A stretch of 64,000 nt of DNA from Mycobacterium uberis (GCF_003408705.1 NZ_QAYL01000009.1:48167-112166), one strand, 5' to 3'. Positions 19,867-30,282 are shown, numbered from the stretch's first letter. The notes: a model not told the origin generated them from the letters alone. Made by a program: numbers and translations.

Positions 19867-21530
19867 ATGGGTTCGATGGCGCACCAGGTGATATTGACCA
19901 AAGTGGGCAAAGTACTGTATTGCTGTATGAGGCTTGTAAAATCACCGAGCAAGACGTTCTCGATATATTATACACGGATCACTAAGCCGATGGTACACTA
20001 TCTCGCCTGGCTTCCGGCGGCCTGTAAGCACTGACCCAATGTGGTCGATCAGGTTTCGTTCTTCGGAAAGCAGTTGGCGTCGTCAACGCCGGACTGGCTG
20101 TCGCACGTTAGCGTGACTCACCGGTCGAAAATCACGACCTATCTGCTTATTGGTAGTCCAGCCGCGCTGGCCTGGATCGCACAGCAGGTGCTGCTGGAGG
20201 TTCACGTGCCGCAGTGGCAGTTTGTCGGAGATCTCGGCAGATTATAGCCTGGCCCGGCAACACGATTGGTGTTCGACACGGATTCCGGTGCTGGCGTGAT
20301 AAGGGCTGAGCTGGTCGAAGTGAACCACGTGGCCCGGGATCTGATCGCCAGTATTAAGAACACCTTCCCAGTTGATCCCGGCTACGTCGATTATGACGCG
20401 AAAGTTCCGGGCAGGAAAGGTGTTTTTGGATTGGAACTAAAACAGCGGTTCGAAGACCACCATTGTGCTGTACTTGCCGCGTGGCCGAGAACATCCGGCA
20501 GTAATGATGCTACGCAGTTGGGAGAAATTCGACGGTCTTGCCTTGTGTTAGCTGCGTTACGACGAGATACTTGGCCGGGTTGCTCGTGATGGTGACTTGC
20601 TGGCGCGGCTGGACACTACCCCGGAAGTCTGAACACTTAGCCCAGATCGGCTGACCAAGTAGCCAAGTAGCGCAGTATGCGCGACGTATCGAAAATTCCC
20701 GAGTTGGCTCCTTCAATGGAACCAGCGAAAACTACTATTGATCCAGGTCATACGTTCTTTGTCCAGGAGAATAACGCCCGTCGGGTGCATTACGATTTCC
20801 GGCTAGAACGAAACGGGGTCTTGGTACTGAGGCGGTGCCGAAAAACTTCCAGATACCACATCGGTGAGCCATCTGGCGGTACACATTGAGGAGAATCCAC
20901 TGGACTACGCCACATTCGAGAGTGAGATTATCAAAAGGGAATGTAACACTGGCAAGTGTTTTCCTCTGGAAACCGAGAACCTATGACACTGAGAAGGTCC
21001 GTGACAACGAGGTCATCTTCACCTTGCTCGGCAGCCGGATCTCCGTGCGTTATGCATGGATTCAAACCAATGGTTACCAGTTGCTGGCGGGACCAAAAAG
21101 ATTTCGCGTTCGACGAGGTCGTACCTAGGCGCGCGACGCATGGTTCGGTAATGGCGTTAAAAGCAAGTCAATGGGCCTTCAAAAACTGGGTCACCGCGTG
21201 CGAGGCGATGACTGCGTTCGACACGCCTACGATGGTACTCTGCTGCGGTCCGGTCATTGATCCGGATGGGATACGTGCTTTCCGTGGCTATCTCGTTCAT
21301 ATCGACGAACAAGCCGAAGCTGCCTATAGCAATAGGTCTATCGTGGGCTGAGGCCGTGTAGACCACCGCCCTGGTCCAGTGTGCAACCTGACTGGACGGC
21401 GAACGGGTGGTCGTTAATGTCTATCAGCGTTACCGCTAACTCGACCCGGAGGCCCCGCAGCTACAAATGTTGGCACTGCTAGTGATGGAGGCTCAATGGT
21501 TGGTCAAACGATGCTCTTGACCGCGAAAGC
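19867..21530 (+). pseudogene. ligD: Multifunctional NHEJ DNA ligase LigD remnant
   Basis: ATG 19867 opens MGSMAHQVILTKVGKVLYCC. The polymerase domain follows, with in-frame stops at 20026 and 20245 (VVDQVSFFGKQLASSTPDWL; IAQQVLLEVHVPQWQFVG; PGPATRLVFDTDSG). The phosphoesterase domain is at 20740-20850 (FFVQENNARRVHYDFRLERN) and the ligase domain starts near 21140 (THGSVMALKASQWAF). The end of the ligase domain is missing. The M. tuberculosis protein (Rv0938) has 759 residues. Multiple stops, frameshifts and truncation rule out function. Confidence 0.92.
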
Positions 21531-21659
21531 CCAACTAAAAATAAGAATAAACGAGGATGGTCCGCGCAAAACTGATCGTGTTGTCTTGGCCTTGTCGGTC
21601 GGCAGCTTTGACTTCAGGCAAGCCCGCAGCCGTGACTAGTTAAATGGGATTGAGTCATA

Positions 21660-21890
21660 CCACCGCCTATCCATCAGCTTGCAGGTGTGTGGCAACGTCT
21701 GTGGGTTTGCCCGGGTAGGTCAAGCGGTCGATGTCCATGTCAAGTCCGTGCCATCGCCAGCCTGCGGTCATGTCCCGGACTTGCTGCTGTGCCTCCGGTG
21801 GGTCCCTGTAGATCGTACCGTAGTTCGGCGGCTAGCCGGCTGTCCGTGGCGATAAGCGCGTGTAAGGGAGCGTCGAGCGTCATTCGATGT
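21660..21890 (-). pseudogene. C-terminal fragment of a SAM-dependent methyltransferase
   Basis: The minus strand, with one frame change, reads MTLDAPLHALIATDSRL, then YRDPPEAQQQVRDMTAGWRW and LDMDIDRLTYPGKPTDVATH followed by LQADG and a stop. The ending resembles the mycobacterial TIGR00027 methyltransferase family, whose proteins end with a DVAxYL-x-GW motif. Only the last 75 or so residues survive. Confidence 0.4.
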
Positions 21891-22134
21891 CGCAATATAC
21901 GCGCAGCGCAACACTGTTAAGCCTGGCTCCATCTGTTCCAAGCACTGACGGCGTGGCTAGTCGCGATGAGTACGTACTCATCGTGCTCGATGGTATTCGG
22001 CTAGCCGACCTCAATCATGCGGACGTGCGCCCCTACTCGTGTACTCGTGTATGCGTTCATCATGTATGCATCTATTGAGACCTGAGTCATGATTGACCGA
22101 TGAGAACGAATCCGCAATAGCTTGTCGAGGCACA

Positions 22135-23205
22135 GATGCTGTCGCTGCGGTTGATAGCCCTGGGTATCTGTGTGGATCCGTTTCCTGTGTATCGTGCGTT
22201 ACTTGTCTACGAGACAATGCCTCTACTGGGCATGCCGTTGACAGTGTTCTCGTCATTTTCTGACTGCGACGAGGTATTGCGCCACCTGTTGTCGACCAGT
22301 GGCTGGTTCAAGGCAGCATTAGCGCAACAAGTCATAGTTGCTGTTGCAGAGCTGCGACCGTTCTGGTCCTTGTCGTTTATGTTTCTAGATCCGCAGGATC
22401 CCACTCGGTTACGCAAGCTTGTCAGTAAGGCGTTCGCACAAAAGGTCGTTTCGGCGCTAGAAGAAGATAGTTATTGCACTGGTCGGATTCCCTGTTGGAT
22501 GAGGGGGCTGTGAGCCGGCCAGCTTGACTAGCCGTTCTACTAGCAGTGGCTGTGATTTGTCGGCTGTTGGGATGCTGTATGAAGACGTGCCGGAGTTCGG
22601 TCGTTTCTCAGCGTTATTGGTGCAGTCAATTGACTCGATTTATTGTCATTACCGGTAGACTACCGAAGCCCACTGAGGAGGGAGTGCTAGCTGGGAGATT
22701 ACTTGGAGTAGCTAGTTAAGCGTTCACGTGGCACACCCGGTGATAATTTGATCTCCAGGCTGCTTGAGCGTGGACGAATCGGGTGATCAGCTCACTGAGG
22801 AGGAGATTGTCGCAACGTGTAGTTTGCTGCTCGTTGTTGGTTATGAGACCACGATGAATCTGATTGCCAATGCGGTCCTGGCGATGTTGCGCAACCTGTC
22901 ACAGTGGAGTGTGCTAGGTAACAACCCGCAGTGTGCGCCACTGGTGGTTAAGGAGATGCTCCGTTATGACCCGACAATCCACCTAATTGGTCGGGTTGCT
23001 ACTGAGCGATATGACGATCGTCCAGACGGCTTTAATTAAGGGTGACAAAATGGTATTGTTTCTTGTTGCCGTCAACCGTGATCCAGCGGTCTACTCACAG
23101 CATTGAACATTTACTTTAAGCTCACACTTTTTCCTGGAAACAGTACTGGCCGGGTTGGAAACGATGACAACATTATCTGTAATCAGTGTGCGTTTCCCAC
23201 AGGTG
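22135..23205 (+). pseudogene. Cytochrome P450 remnant
   Basis: The opening part (22136-22480) gives FPVYRALLVYETMPLLGMP, LSFMFLDPQDPTRLRKLVSK and AFAQKVV, typical of bacterial P450 N-terminal halves. The frame from 22764 gives LTEEEIVATCSLLLVVGYET, the I-helix, where the usual AGHET is VVGYET. It continues APLVVKEMLRYDPT (K-helix ExxR region) and VAVNRDPAVY. The heme-binding FxxGxHxCxG is not found. Stops and frame changes separate the parts. Confidence 0.85.
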
Positions 23206-23499
23206 CAGCTGAACGGTGAACTAGTCTACTATCTTAACGTAGCAATGCGTGGAATATCGGCACTGCCTGTACAGGTTTGATCTGACTCTAGTTGCACACT
23301 AAGACTGCTCTCAACGAGCTTGAGGATTGTACTAACGCTCACCAATAGCCAGACTGGAGTCGTCAAAACTGCGTAAGAAAAAGCGGCTCTAAAGTGTGAT
23401 AATTTTACAAAAGCTGATACTTTCAAGCTAATTTTCGTAGTGTAGTTTTATATGTGTTATATATGGCGAATCTTTGTCTCTAGCAGCTCGGTATCGTGT

Positions 23500-24290
23500 C
23501 CCTTAGTATAGGATCACAGGAAGCTCACGATGGCGTCGGTGACGCTTTTGTCCTCCAGGCGTTTGATGCCGTCGACAGTTTAGGTTTCCATTGAAATCGC
23601 GTAGATTTCGAACGGTCCGGTCTTGCTCTCCTTCTCGCGAAACTTCTTCACCAGAGTGATGATCCGGTCGATCTTTTCAGGGTCAGTGCCGCAACCTTAC
23701 ATCCAGCCGTCGAGGCTCCCCGCGCATCGCAGCGTAGTATCGGCGTGACCGCCGACCAAGATCGGGATCGGCTGGGTCGGGACCGGGTTCATCTTGGTAT
23801 TGGGGATATTGTAGAACTCGAAGTAGTTACCGCTGTTAAGGCCGTGAACGATCTCACTATATTCGTCGATCAGCTTGCCACGCTTGGCGAATGGGGTGCC
23901 CATTAACTCATAATTTTCAGAATACGGTGTGGTGCTGACGTCGAGTCCCATCCGGTTGCCGATCAGCGCGGACAATGACCTCACCTGTTTGGCCACCATG
24001 GTGGGCGGTCGAACGGGAAATTTGAGGACGAAGAAGTTGAACTTTAGTGTTGACGTCATCCCACCCAATACTGCTGTTAAGACAAAGACTTCGATAGTTT
24101 CTTTGCCATAGAGGAATGCTCAGCTGCCGTCAGGTGTATACCGGTACTTGGAGTTGGACTCGGCTGAGTAGGCGAGGTTGTCGTCGATGGTTATACTACT
24201 GCAGTAGACTGTCTCGGCAGCTCGGGCCAGAGATATATAGACTTTCGTGTCAGTCAGTGACTCCGCAAATGGTGAGTCACACATGATATA
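23500..24290 (-). pseudogene. Luciferase-like F420-dependent oxidoreductase remnant (Rv0940c-like)
   Basis: The minus-strand frame 24068-23697 is open for 123 codons: PPTMVAKQVRSLSALIGNRM, TPFAKRGKLIDEYSEIVHGL, PVPTQPIPILVGGHADTTLR. The flanks continue in other frames, for example DNLAYSAESNSKYRYTPDGS upstream and DPEKIDRIITLVKKFREKES downstream. This is a bacterial-luciferase-fold protein of about 290 residues, matching Rv0940c, broken at both ends. Confidence 0.8.
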
Positions 24291-24344
24291 CTTTATCTTG
24301 CAGGGACCGTTACACCAGGTTGAAATACATTTTTAAGATGTGTT

Positions 24345-25100
24345 CTAAGATTGATCAACGTTCGGGCTTCCACACAGCAGGGTGCACCGGGTGAAGCTGG
24401 CTAGAGTTGGCTTTCGGGACTGATCACCGGTCCATACCGTCTTGCCCGATGATGTGAGAGTGCTGCCCCAGGCCAGTGATAACGCGACGACAATCGCCAA
24501 ACCAGGTATGTCGATGTCAGTCAGAGGTGGCGTCAGCACCTGAATGGGCGCGCCGCCTCTGTCTGACACCGCGATAGTTGCTATCGCGCAGTCATTTTCG
24601 ATCTGCATCAGTGGTTCTCTTCCGGCCTGTTTCAGTCCGGTATATTTCAGCACGTTTCCTATGAACATGTTGACAACCACCAACGAGACCGGGATAAGTG
24701 CCGTTTGCGATCAAGTGGTGAGCTACTCGCGGACCAGCCGGCGCGACTCGCGCAGACTGGTCAGATTCGTGAACAACTGGGAATTGGCGCGCAAGACAGC
24801 ACGATGGACGAGCCGATATATGGCCTTAATTGCACTTTTCTCGGTTGAGTATATCGGCATGAAGCTGTTTGACCCCGCTGAGGCGATCACCTCGTTGGCT
24901 GCACGGTGACCGCATGCAAGCATGATTGGAACGTCAGGCTGGGTGCCGACTTCCCAGAGCATTCTGATGAAAGTTGACCACGCCGATTCCGCTGCTACTT
25001 GAAGTCCGGTGATGTCGACGATGATAGCCAAAGGCTGGTCGAGAGTGGCCCGTCATGACGTAGTTGCGCAACACCGCGGAGTTGCTAGTGTCCAACACGC
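24345..25100 (-). pseudogene. STAS plus histidine-kinase-like ATPase regulator remnant (Rv0941c-like)
   Basis: The minus-strand piece 25031-24723 reads as a STAS anti-sigma-antagonist domain (AIIVDITGLQVAAESAWSTF, VPIMLACGHRAANEVIASAG). After a frame break, 24683-24345 reads as an HATPase_c domain of the RsbW type (CAIATIAVSDRGGAPIQVL, DIDIPGLAIVVALSLAWGST). The two domains in one gene resemble partner-switching regulators. The break between domains and the decayed N terminus make it a pseudogene. Confidence 0.65.
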
Positions 25101-25712
25101 CCCGGAGAGGTGACGGTCATTGATTGCTCCGCGCGTGCGGCAAAGGTCAATAAGCCCGGCGACTTGGCCACCGCGCTCACCGTTAGTTGTCCGTCAGTCC
25201 GCAACCGACTGCGGTGCGGGTGCGGACTTCTCATCAACAGCCTGGAGCGTCCCTGTTGCTAATTTGACCGAAAAGTATATTGGAGGTCATAACCCGGGTT
25301 TGCTACTCCATCCTGCCGCCTTCCTTCGGCTGCTTTCGGAACTCCATGTCCGGCCAACTTTCGTGAGGATGCCATTCTCCGGCGGCAAACCATCCAGCGT
25401 CTACTGCCAAGCGAGTGGCAGGGCGGGTCGCACAGTAAGGGGTCGGCCGCAGACTCATGGCTGTGCCACAGACCGGATGCGCATCGGGTAAGTTCCCAAG
25501 TCCCACCGGTCAGAAGCATTAACTGCTAACCACGTCGTTATCTCCTGTCGCAGCACGCACACCCACCAGAAATACCTAATTTCATGTGTATAGCTTCCTC
25601 GTCGTGTGAGCTCGATTTCAGTGTATCGGATTATCCTGATGTCAATCGCTAACAAAACCGAAGGATGACGCAACAAGCGTCAAACTATCTCGATTATGCG
25701 TCCGGGGCCTAT
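25101..25712. other. Degraded spacer without assignable gene
   Basis: Only short opposing open frames are present between the STAS-domain relic and the flavin monooxygenase stop. None carries a recognisable motif. Part of 25101-25500 may be the lost N terminus of the STAS protein. No repeat, promoter or terminator of note was seen. Confidence 0.4.
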
Positions 25713-26963
25713 TCAGGGGCAGTACAGCGCGTACGGTGGAGCGCCCACTCCGGCGATCGAGTGCGTGCCCCAGGGTGTTTGTTCAACGATGCGTGCGGGT
25801 GCACTGCGATCTCGCACTGTCACTGTCGCGTGTGCCGCTTGCTTGAGCGCAGTATCGGGCAAGGGATCGAACACCATCCCCTGCCAGTGGTACTGGCCGT
25901 CGATCGGATCGAGGTGGCCGGTAAGTCGTACGTGAGCTAGATGGCTGGTGCCGGCAATCGTTAGCGTTGCTGCACCATCATAGATCTTATCGTGATTATT
26001 TGCATTGCAGGACAAATCAAACGTTTTGAACGTCGGGCCAACCCGGTAAAGTTGAGTGGGACTTAGGTAGACTCGCTCGTTGAACACCTGTTGACTGCTG
26101 CGCCGGACCTCGATGCGGGTGTTGGCGGAGTGCTGTAGCAGCCCGACACATTCGGCTACGTAGCGTGCTTGCGCGCCGATGTTGGGTCCGGTTATGAAGA
26201 AGTAGTTAGGGAACCCGTGAACGGCAACCCCGAGGTAGGGCTCCGTCCCGTCCTTCCAGGCCTGCTGGATAGTCAGTCCGCCGGTGCCGACTAGCGTCTC
26301 GTCGGAGATTCGGTCGCGGATCGCAAAACCGGTACCGTAGATGATGGCATCAGCACGGTGATCCACTCCGTCGCTGGTGCGAATGCCGAGCGTGGTCACG
26401 GCTTGGATCGGTGAGCCTACCAACGTCACTGTGGGCCCAGGTGTTCGGGGTTGGGTGTGGCGGCGTAGCCAGCGTTTGGTGTGGGATGCCCATAAGGATA
26501 CTTCTGGGATAATCCGGCGCGGAGCGTGCGCGAAGACGGTGACTGAGGCTGCTGATTCGCTCAGCTGGCCGATGTAGTGGCTGACGGTGGCGTCGGCGCC
26601 GACAACCGCGATGTGCTTACCGGCTGGATTAAAACTGATGTCCCACTGCGCCGAGTGGAACGATTCCCCGCGAAAAATGTTGTGTACATCTAATTTTGGT
26701 GTCCACGGTACGTATATGGACTGGTGGTTCGTGATGACGGCGTCGGCACGGAGAGTCTTGCCGGCAGCTGTTCGCAACGTCCAGCAATGGGTGTAGTCGT
26801 CGAATACCGAACTGATCACTTCGTGACCGGGTGCTTCGTCGAGGATCGCAAAGTCGGTGACGCCGGCTGCCAGCAGCTCGGCTCCAACGCGGTGCCTTTC
26901 GACTACCGCGGCGATGACGACAACGCGGTGGCGGGCCTGAGATCGGCTGGGTGTTTGGATCAC
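25713..26963 (-). CDS. Flavin-binding monooxygenase with C-terminal DUF4873, internally deleted
   Basis: The frame is open for 416 codons and reads as a Baeyer-Villiger/FMO-type monooxygenase. It has an NADP-binding segment (GKHIAVVGADATVSHYIGQL), GTGFAI, and FPNYFFITGPNIGAQ near the FAD C-terminal part. It ends in a DUF4873-like domain (YDGAATLTIAGTSHLAHVRL). The N-terminal FAD fingerprint is ruined (VVVIAAVVERHR where GxGxxG is expected). About 70 residues normally following ILDEA are missing in frame. GTG 26963 overlaps the stop of the upstream oxygenase by four bases (GTGA); TTG 26975 is an alternative. It is probably inactive as a normal monooxygenase, and may be a pseudogene that has not yet gained stops. 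Confidence 0.6.
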   Translation of the reverse strand: MIQTPSRSQARHRVVVIAAVVERHRVGAELLAAGVTDFAILDEAPGHEVISSVFDDYTHCWTLRTAAGKTLRADAVITNHQSIYVPWTPKLDVHNIFRGESFHSAQWDISFNPAGKHIAVVGADATVSHYIGQLSESAASVTVFAHAPRRIIPEVSLWASHTKRWLRRHTQPRTPGPTVTLVGSPIQAVTTLGIRTSDGVDHRADAIIYGTGFAIRDRISDETLVGTGGLTIQQAWKDGTEPYLGVAVHGFPNYFFITGPNIGAQARYVAECVGLLQHSANTRIEVRRSSQQVFNERVYLSPTQLYRVGPTFKTFDLSCNANNHDKIYDGAATLTIAGTSHLAHVRLTGHLDPIDGQYHWQGMVFDPLPDTALKQAAHATVTVRDRSAPARIVEQTPWGTHSIAGVGAPPYALYCP

Positions 26964-27865
26964 AGAAACTTGCAACGTTTCCAGCCGCGACGTGAGATCG
27001 GGCCCATCAGCCCTATCTCGGTCAAAAATGTGGCCAGTGGTGCGAAACCGGCCACTTGGACGTCGTGACGGTGTGGGCTGTTACGCGCGGCCATTTGTGC
27101 CCGGTGTGGATCCAGACCTGTTCGTGCATATGGGATGGGATTGCTGAACAGGAAACGGAAGAAATAGCCACCGGTCCAGTTGATGTTCGCCATAAACCAT
27201 TTGTTGAACCGTGGCATTGTCTGCATCTGCTTACGTACACCGTCGCGAGCGAACTGTATGTGGCGAGCCTCTTCGGTAACGTGAATCCGCATCAACCGCT
27301 GGATAATCGGCTGTAATTCCGGGTCGTCCATCATCTGCCGTTGCAGTGAGTCAAAGATTTCTTCGCCGATCAGTGCGCTCACCCACAGCATCGAGCCCCG
27401 CTGGAACAGCAGTGGTAGGGCGTTGATGATCATCCTGTGCACTAGCCGTGGGCGTACCGGCTTGGCGCCGATGCGTTCGATCGCTTTACCGAACATCACC
27501 ATGTGCCGGGTTTCGTCGCCCAGCTCAGTTAGTTTGTAATGCGTTGACCGGCTCGTGGGATCCTCGTGCATTATAGTGCGTAACAACGCTTGATTGAGCA
27601 AGTTCTCGAACCAGATTCCGACTGACAACGTGTTGACTAATTCCTGGCGGGATAGCTCAATTTGTTGTTCGCGGGTCATCTCGTTCCACATCCGGGTGCT
27701 GTATAGGGACACCAGCCGTGGTGGCAGATAGAATTTGTCCGGGTGGAGCGGGGCGTCCCAATCGATGTCAACGATGGGCTCGTAGGACTTTTTTACGGAG
27801 CCTTTGAGTAAACGCTCGGAGAACTCCTCACGACTCGGCCCGCTTGGTTTCACCGTGGTGGTCAT
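26960..27865 (-). CDS. AurF-like diiron oxygenase
   Basis: A 301-residue helical protein of the p-aminobenzoate N-oxygenase (AurF) family. Carboxylate/histidine iron ligands appear as ELVN (residues 75-78), DETRH (117-121), GEEIFD (168-172) and EEARHIQFARD (198-208). Such enzymes use two irons and oxygen to oxidise amines or fatty substrates; the mycobacterial substrate is unknown. The start ATG 27865 is preceded by GAGGGG. The gene is complete, and its stop overlaps the GTG of the flavin monooxygenase, so the pair forms an operon. A perfect 7-bp palindrome lies 52 bases upstream. The gene is intact in a zone where every other neighbour is broken. Confidence 0.88.
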   Translation of the reverse strand: MTTTVKPSGPSREEFSERLLKGSVKKSYEPIVDIDWDAPLHPDKFYLPPRLVSLYSTRMWNEMTREQQIELSRQELVNTLSVGIWFENLLNQALLRTIMHEDPTSRSTHYKLTELGDETRHMVMFGKAIERIGAKPVRPRLVHRMIINALPLLFQRGSMLWVSALIGEEIFDSLQRQMMDDPELQPIIQRLMRIHVTEEARHIQFARDGVRKQMQTMPRFNKWFMANINWTGGYFFRFLFSNPIPYARTGLDPHRAQMAARNSPHRHDVQVAGFAPLATFLTEIGLMGPISRRGWKRCKFL

Positions 27866-27916
27866 CGCTGATTTTCCCCTCGATTCGTGAGACGGTAGGG
27901 AGATCGCAATCGATAT

Positions 27917-27935
27917 CCGATACCTATAGTATCGG
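27917..27935. promoter_or_regulatory. Perfect palindrome between diiron oxygenase and cobF relic
   Basis: CCGATAC-CTATA-GTATCGG is a perfect 7+7 inverted repeat with a 5-base spacer. It lies in the divergent region between the diiron oxygenase (52 bases downstream on the minus strand) and the cobF pseudogene (about 69 bases away on the plus strand). Size and place suit an operator for a dimeric repressor of the TetR or GntR type. No regulator gene is adjacent. Confidence 0.5.
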
Positions 27936-28003
27936 GTACCTAAGGTTTTGACTAGGTGTTGGGGTGTTCATTTGGGTCCACTTAAACTGGGCTGTGCCGG
28001 AGG

Positions 28004-28790
28004 TATGTCAGGAGGCAGTAATCGAGTCGCATCCACAATTATCGGCATTGGCGCCGGAGATCCCGACTATCTGGTGGTCCAGGCGATCGAAGCGCTCAAC
28101 GACACGCAGGTGTTCTTTGCAGTGGACAAAGGCGAGTTGGATAACGACCTGGTTAAACTGCGGCGGGAGATCTACGCGTGGTTCATTCGTACGGTCTGGC
28201 TATATGATTCGTCGAGCTGTCGGCCCCGGAGCGGTCAACCGATGCCAATTACCGGGAAGAAGTCTTTGATCGGCACGCATCGCGAGCACGGGTCTGGGCT
28301 TCGGCGATCGTCGCCGAATTAGATGGATGACGACGTAGGTGCTTTCCTTACTTGGGGTGATCCGTCGCTGTACGACAGCATGCTGCACATAACTTGATGA
28401 CGTTGCGGCCGATGTTGGTGTCACCTAATGCTGTTATTTTGAGCATCAGTATGATGTAAAGACTCACAGTCTAGCATTGTATCCCGCTCAACGAGGCTGG
28501 TGAACCGGTTGTCATCACCACCGGTAGACAGCTGCGCAAGCATGGGTTGTCTGGCTTTGCCGTGGTGATGTTGGACGCTGAATTACTTGTTTCAGGTGTG
28601 CCTTACGGGTACGCGGGTTTAGTGGGGCGCCTACCTGGGTGCCGACGATGAGCTGCTAACTGCGGGCACGATTGGCGAGGTCGCGGCGTGTATCGTTGCG
28701 TTGCAGGCCGCCGTGCGGGCTCGGCGCAGTTGGATCATGGATATCTCGGAATATCTATTTACTTGGAGCGCAGTGATGGGGTGAGGACCT
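28004..28790 (+). pseudogene. cobF: Precorrin-6A synthase (deacetylating) remnant, cobF
   Basis: ATG 28004 opens MSGGSNRVASTIIGIGAGDP, the N terminus of CobF, and continues IEALNDTQVFFAVDKGELDN. After frame breaks come LTWGDPSLYDSMLHIT (near 28350), TTGRQLRKHG-type sequence near 28510, and LGADDELLTAGTIGEVAACI with SWIMDISEYL near 28640-28760. The enzyme methylates and deacetylates precorrin-5 in aerobic cobalamin synthesis. M. tuberculosis lacks cobF through a deletion. Here it was present and has decayed. Confidence 0.85.
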
Positions 28791-28899
28791 GGCTACCCGT
28801 AGATCAAGGATTTACTCAAGATCCGGAAGTTTGGTGTTAGTAACGACATGTTTTCGCTGCTGAGCGATTACTGTTATCTGATAGCGCGAGAGGGGTAGG

Positions 28900-29350
28900 T
28901 TGGACTGTCTCTAGCTGGTCGCGGCGCCGGAGTACGTGCCGGCAGCAACAGATTTGGCGAATATTGGTTCGACGATCAGCTCGGCCAACACAGTGGCTCT
29001 GGGCCCGACGAGAGGTGTGCTTGCCGCGGATGTCAATGAGGCGTCGATCGCGCCAGCGGCGTTATTCGGCATGCACGCTCAAGTCTATCAGGTGCTCAAC
29101 GTACAAGTGGCGTTGTTCCACAATCAGTTCGTGCAATTGATGAGCGGTGGATTCTGCCAATATGCTGCCACCGAGTCCGCTAACACCTAGCCTGTGCAGA
29201 CGGTGGAGCAAGACGCGCTCAATGTGATTCATGTTCCGACCCAGGCGTTATTGGGCCACCCGCTGATCGGTAATGGAGTTGACGGCCAGCCGGGTAACGG
29301 GCAAAACGGCGGGGTCGGCCAGTTGTTGTTCAGCAACGGCGGCACTGGCA
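28900..29350 (+). pseudogene. PE (PE_PGRS-type) protein remnant
   Basis: The frame at 28924-29187 reads VAAPEYVPAATDLANIGSTI, SSANTVALGPTRGVLAADVN, then FGMHAQVYQVLNVQVALFHN and a stop. This is the roughly 100-residue PE domain, with the start destroyed. Beyond the stop a glycine-rich segment [27 protein letters not shown] suggests a PGRS-like extension, cut short at about 29350. PE proteins are exported by type VII secretion in mycobacteria. Confidence 0.75.
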
Positions 29351-29369
29351 GACCACCGGAAAACATGTA

Positions 29370-30266
29370 GTGGGCTCGGCGAGACTGAATGTGTGTTTGA
29401 ATTTTCCGAGATCAAAACGTTGGTCGACTATATGGCGGCGCCACGCAGTCAGTTTGCTGGTCGGTCGTTTCGATGTTGCCGTACTTTCTGTGTTGAAAAC
29501 CGTCGATCGGCCGGTCGATGCATCGAGAGGCCAGACCGTAGCCGGGGCTGGCCGGTGGAGCAAGTACCTAGGCCTGCAGGCCGACACGGTGATGCTGATC
29601 GCTCATCTGTTGCACGCGGGCTGGTTGCGGCGGTCCAACAAGCTAGCTGCGGCATCGTTCCACCCTGGAAGTAGGGCCGATCGTGCTGCGCATCTATCTG
29701 GGCATTTCCGGTAGTGTGCTCAGCTTCCACCCCACTGAGGCTAGGACCCCGAAGCGGCTAGCTGTCTGGTTGGTTGACGACCACGGAACAGGTCCCTGGA
29801 CTTGCTACCCTCGGGTCGGATGTTTTGGGTATCAATGTCGAGGGGCTGGCGGGGCTACTGGCTAACAACACTGACCGGATGAAGACCGTCATCACCGGTC
29901 AGAAGATGCTCGCCGGTACAGGTGATGCCTACAGCGACGCGACTGTGCATGTTGCCAGGAGCTCACCGTTCGCCACAGCCGGGAAGCTATCGTACGTAAC
30001 ATGAAAACGGCAGCTTTGCGTGACGTGTATGGTGTCGATGCTGTTCGATGCCGTCAGCCGCTCCCTCAGTCAGAGGTGCTGCCATGTTTAAAGAGGAGAA
30101 GCGGTCCGGGCTATGGATACATGCATGTACCGGGTTGCCGTGCCTGATGTGCGGGGACGCCGTGTGTGAAGTATCGTTCGCGGACAAGTCTTTTCAGTAC
30201 TGCCCAACGCACCAGATCGGCAGCAAGGTGCTGTCCGAACGGTGCATGTTGCGACTGCTTAAGTAG
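29370..30266 (+). pseudogene. Formamidopyrimidine-DNA glycosylase-like protein remnant (Rv0944-like)
   Basis: Fragments in three frames give RFDVAVLSVLKTVDRPVDAS and AGAGRWSKYLGLQADTVMLI, then the helix-two-turn-helix region LGINVEGLAGLLANN and GTGDAYSDATVHVA. A C-terminal zinc-finger-like part follows (CLMCGDAVCEVSFADKSFQY) with the last cysteine pair changed to CPTHQ. This is an Fpg/Nei base-excision-repair family protein; M. tuberculosis Rv0944 retains only its C-terminal part. It is broken by several frameshifts. Confidence 0.75.
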
Positions 30267-30282
30267 TCGATATGCTGCCTGG

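Noticed and set aside
25713..26963. Full-function Baeyer-Villiger monooxygenase
   Set aside because: The FAD fingerprint is destroyed and about 70 residues are missing, so the open frame alone is not enough to claim normal activity.
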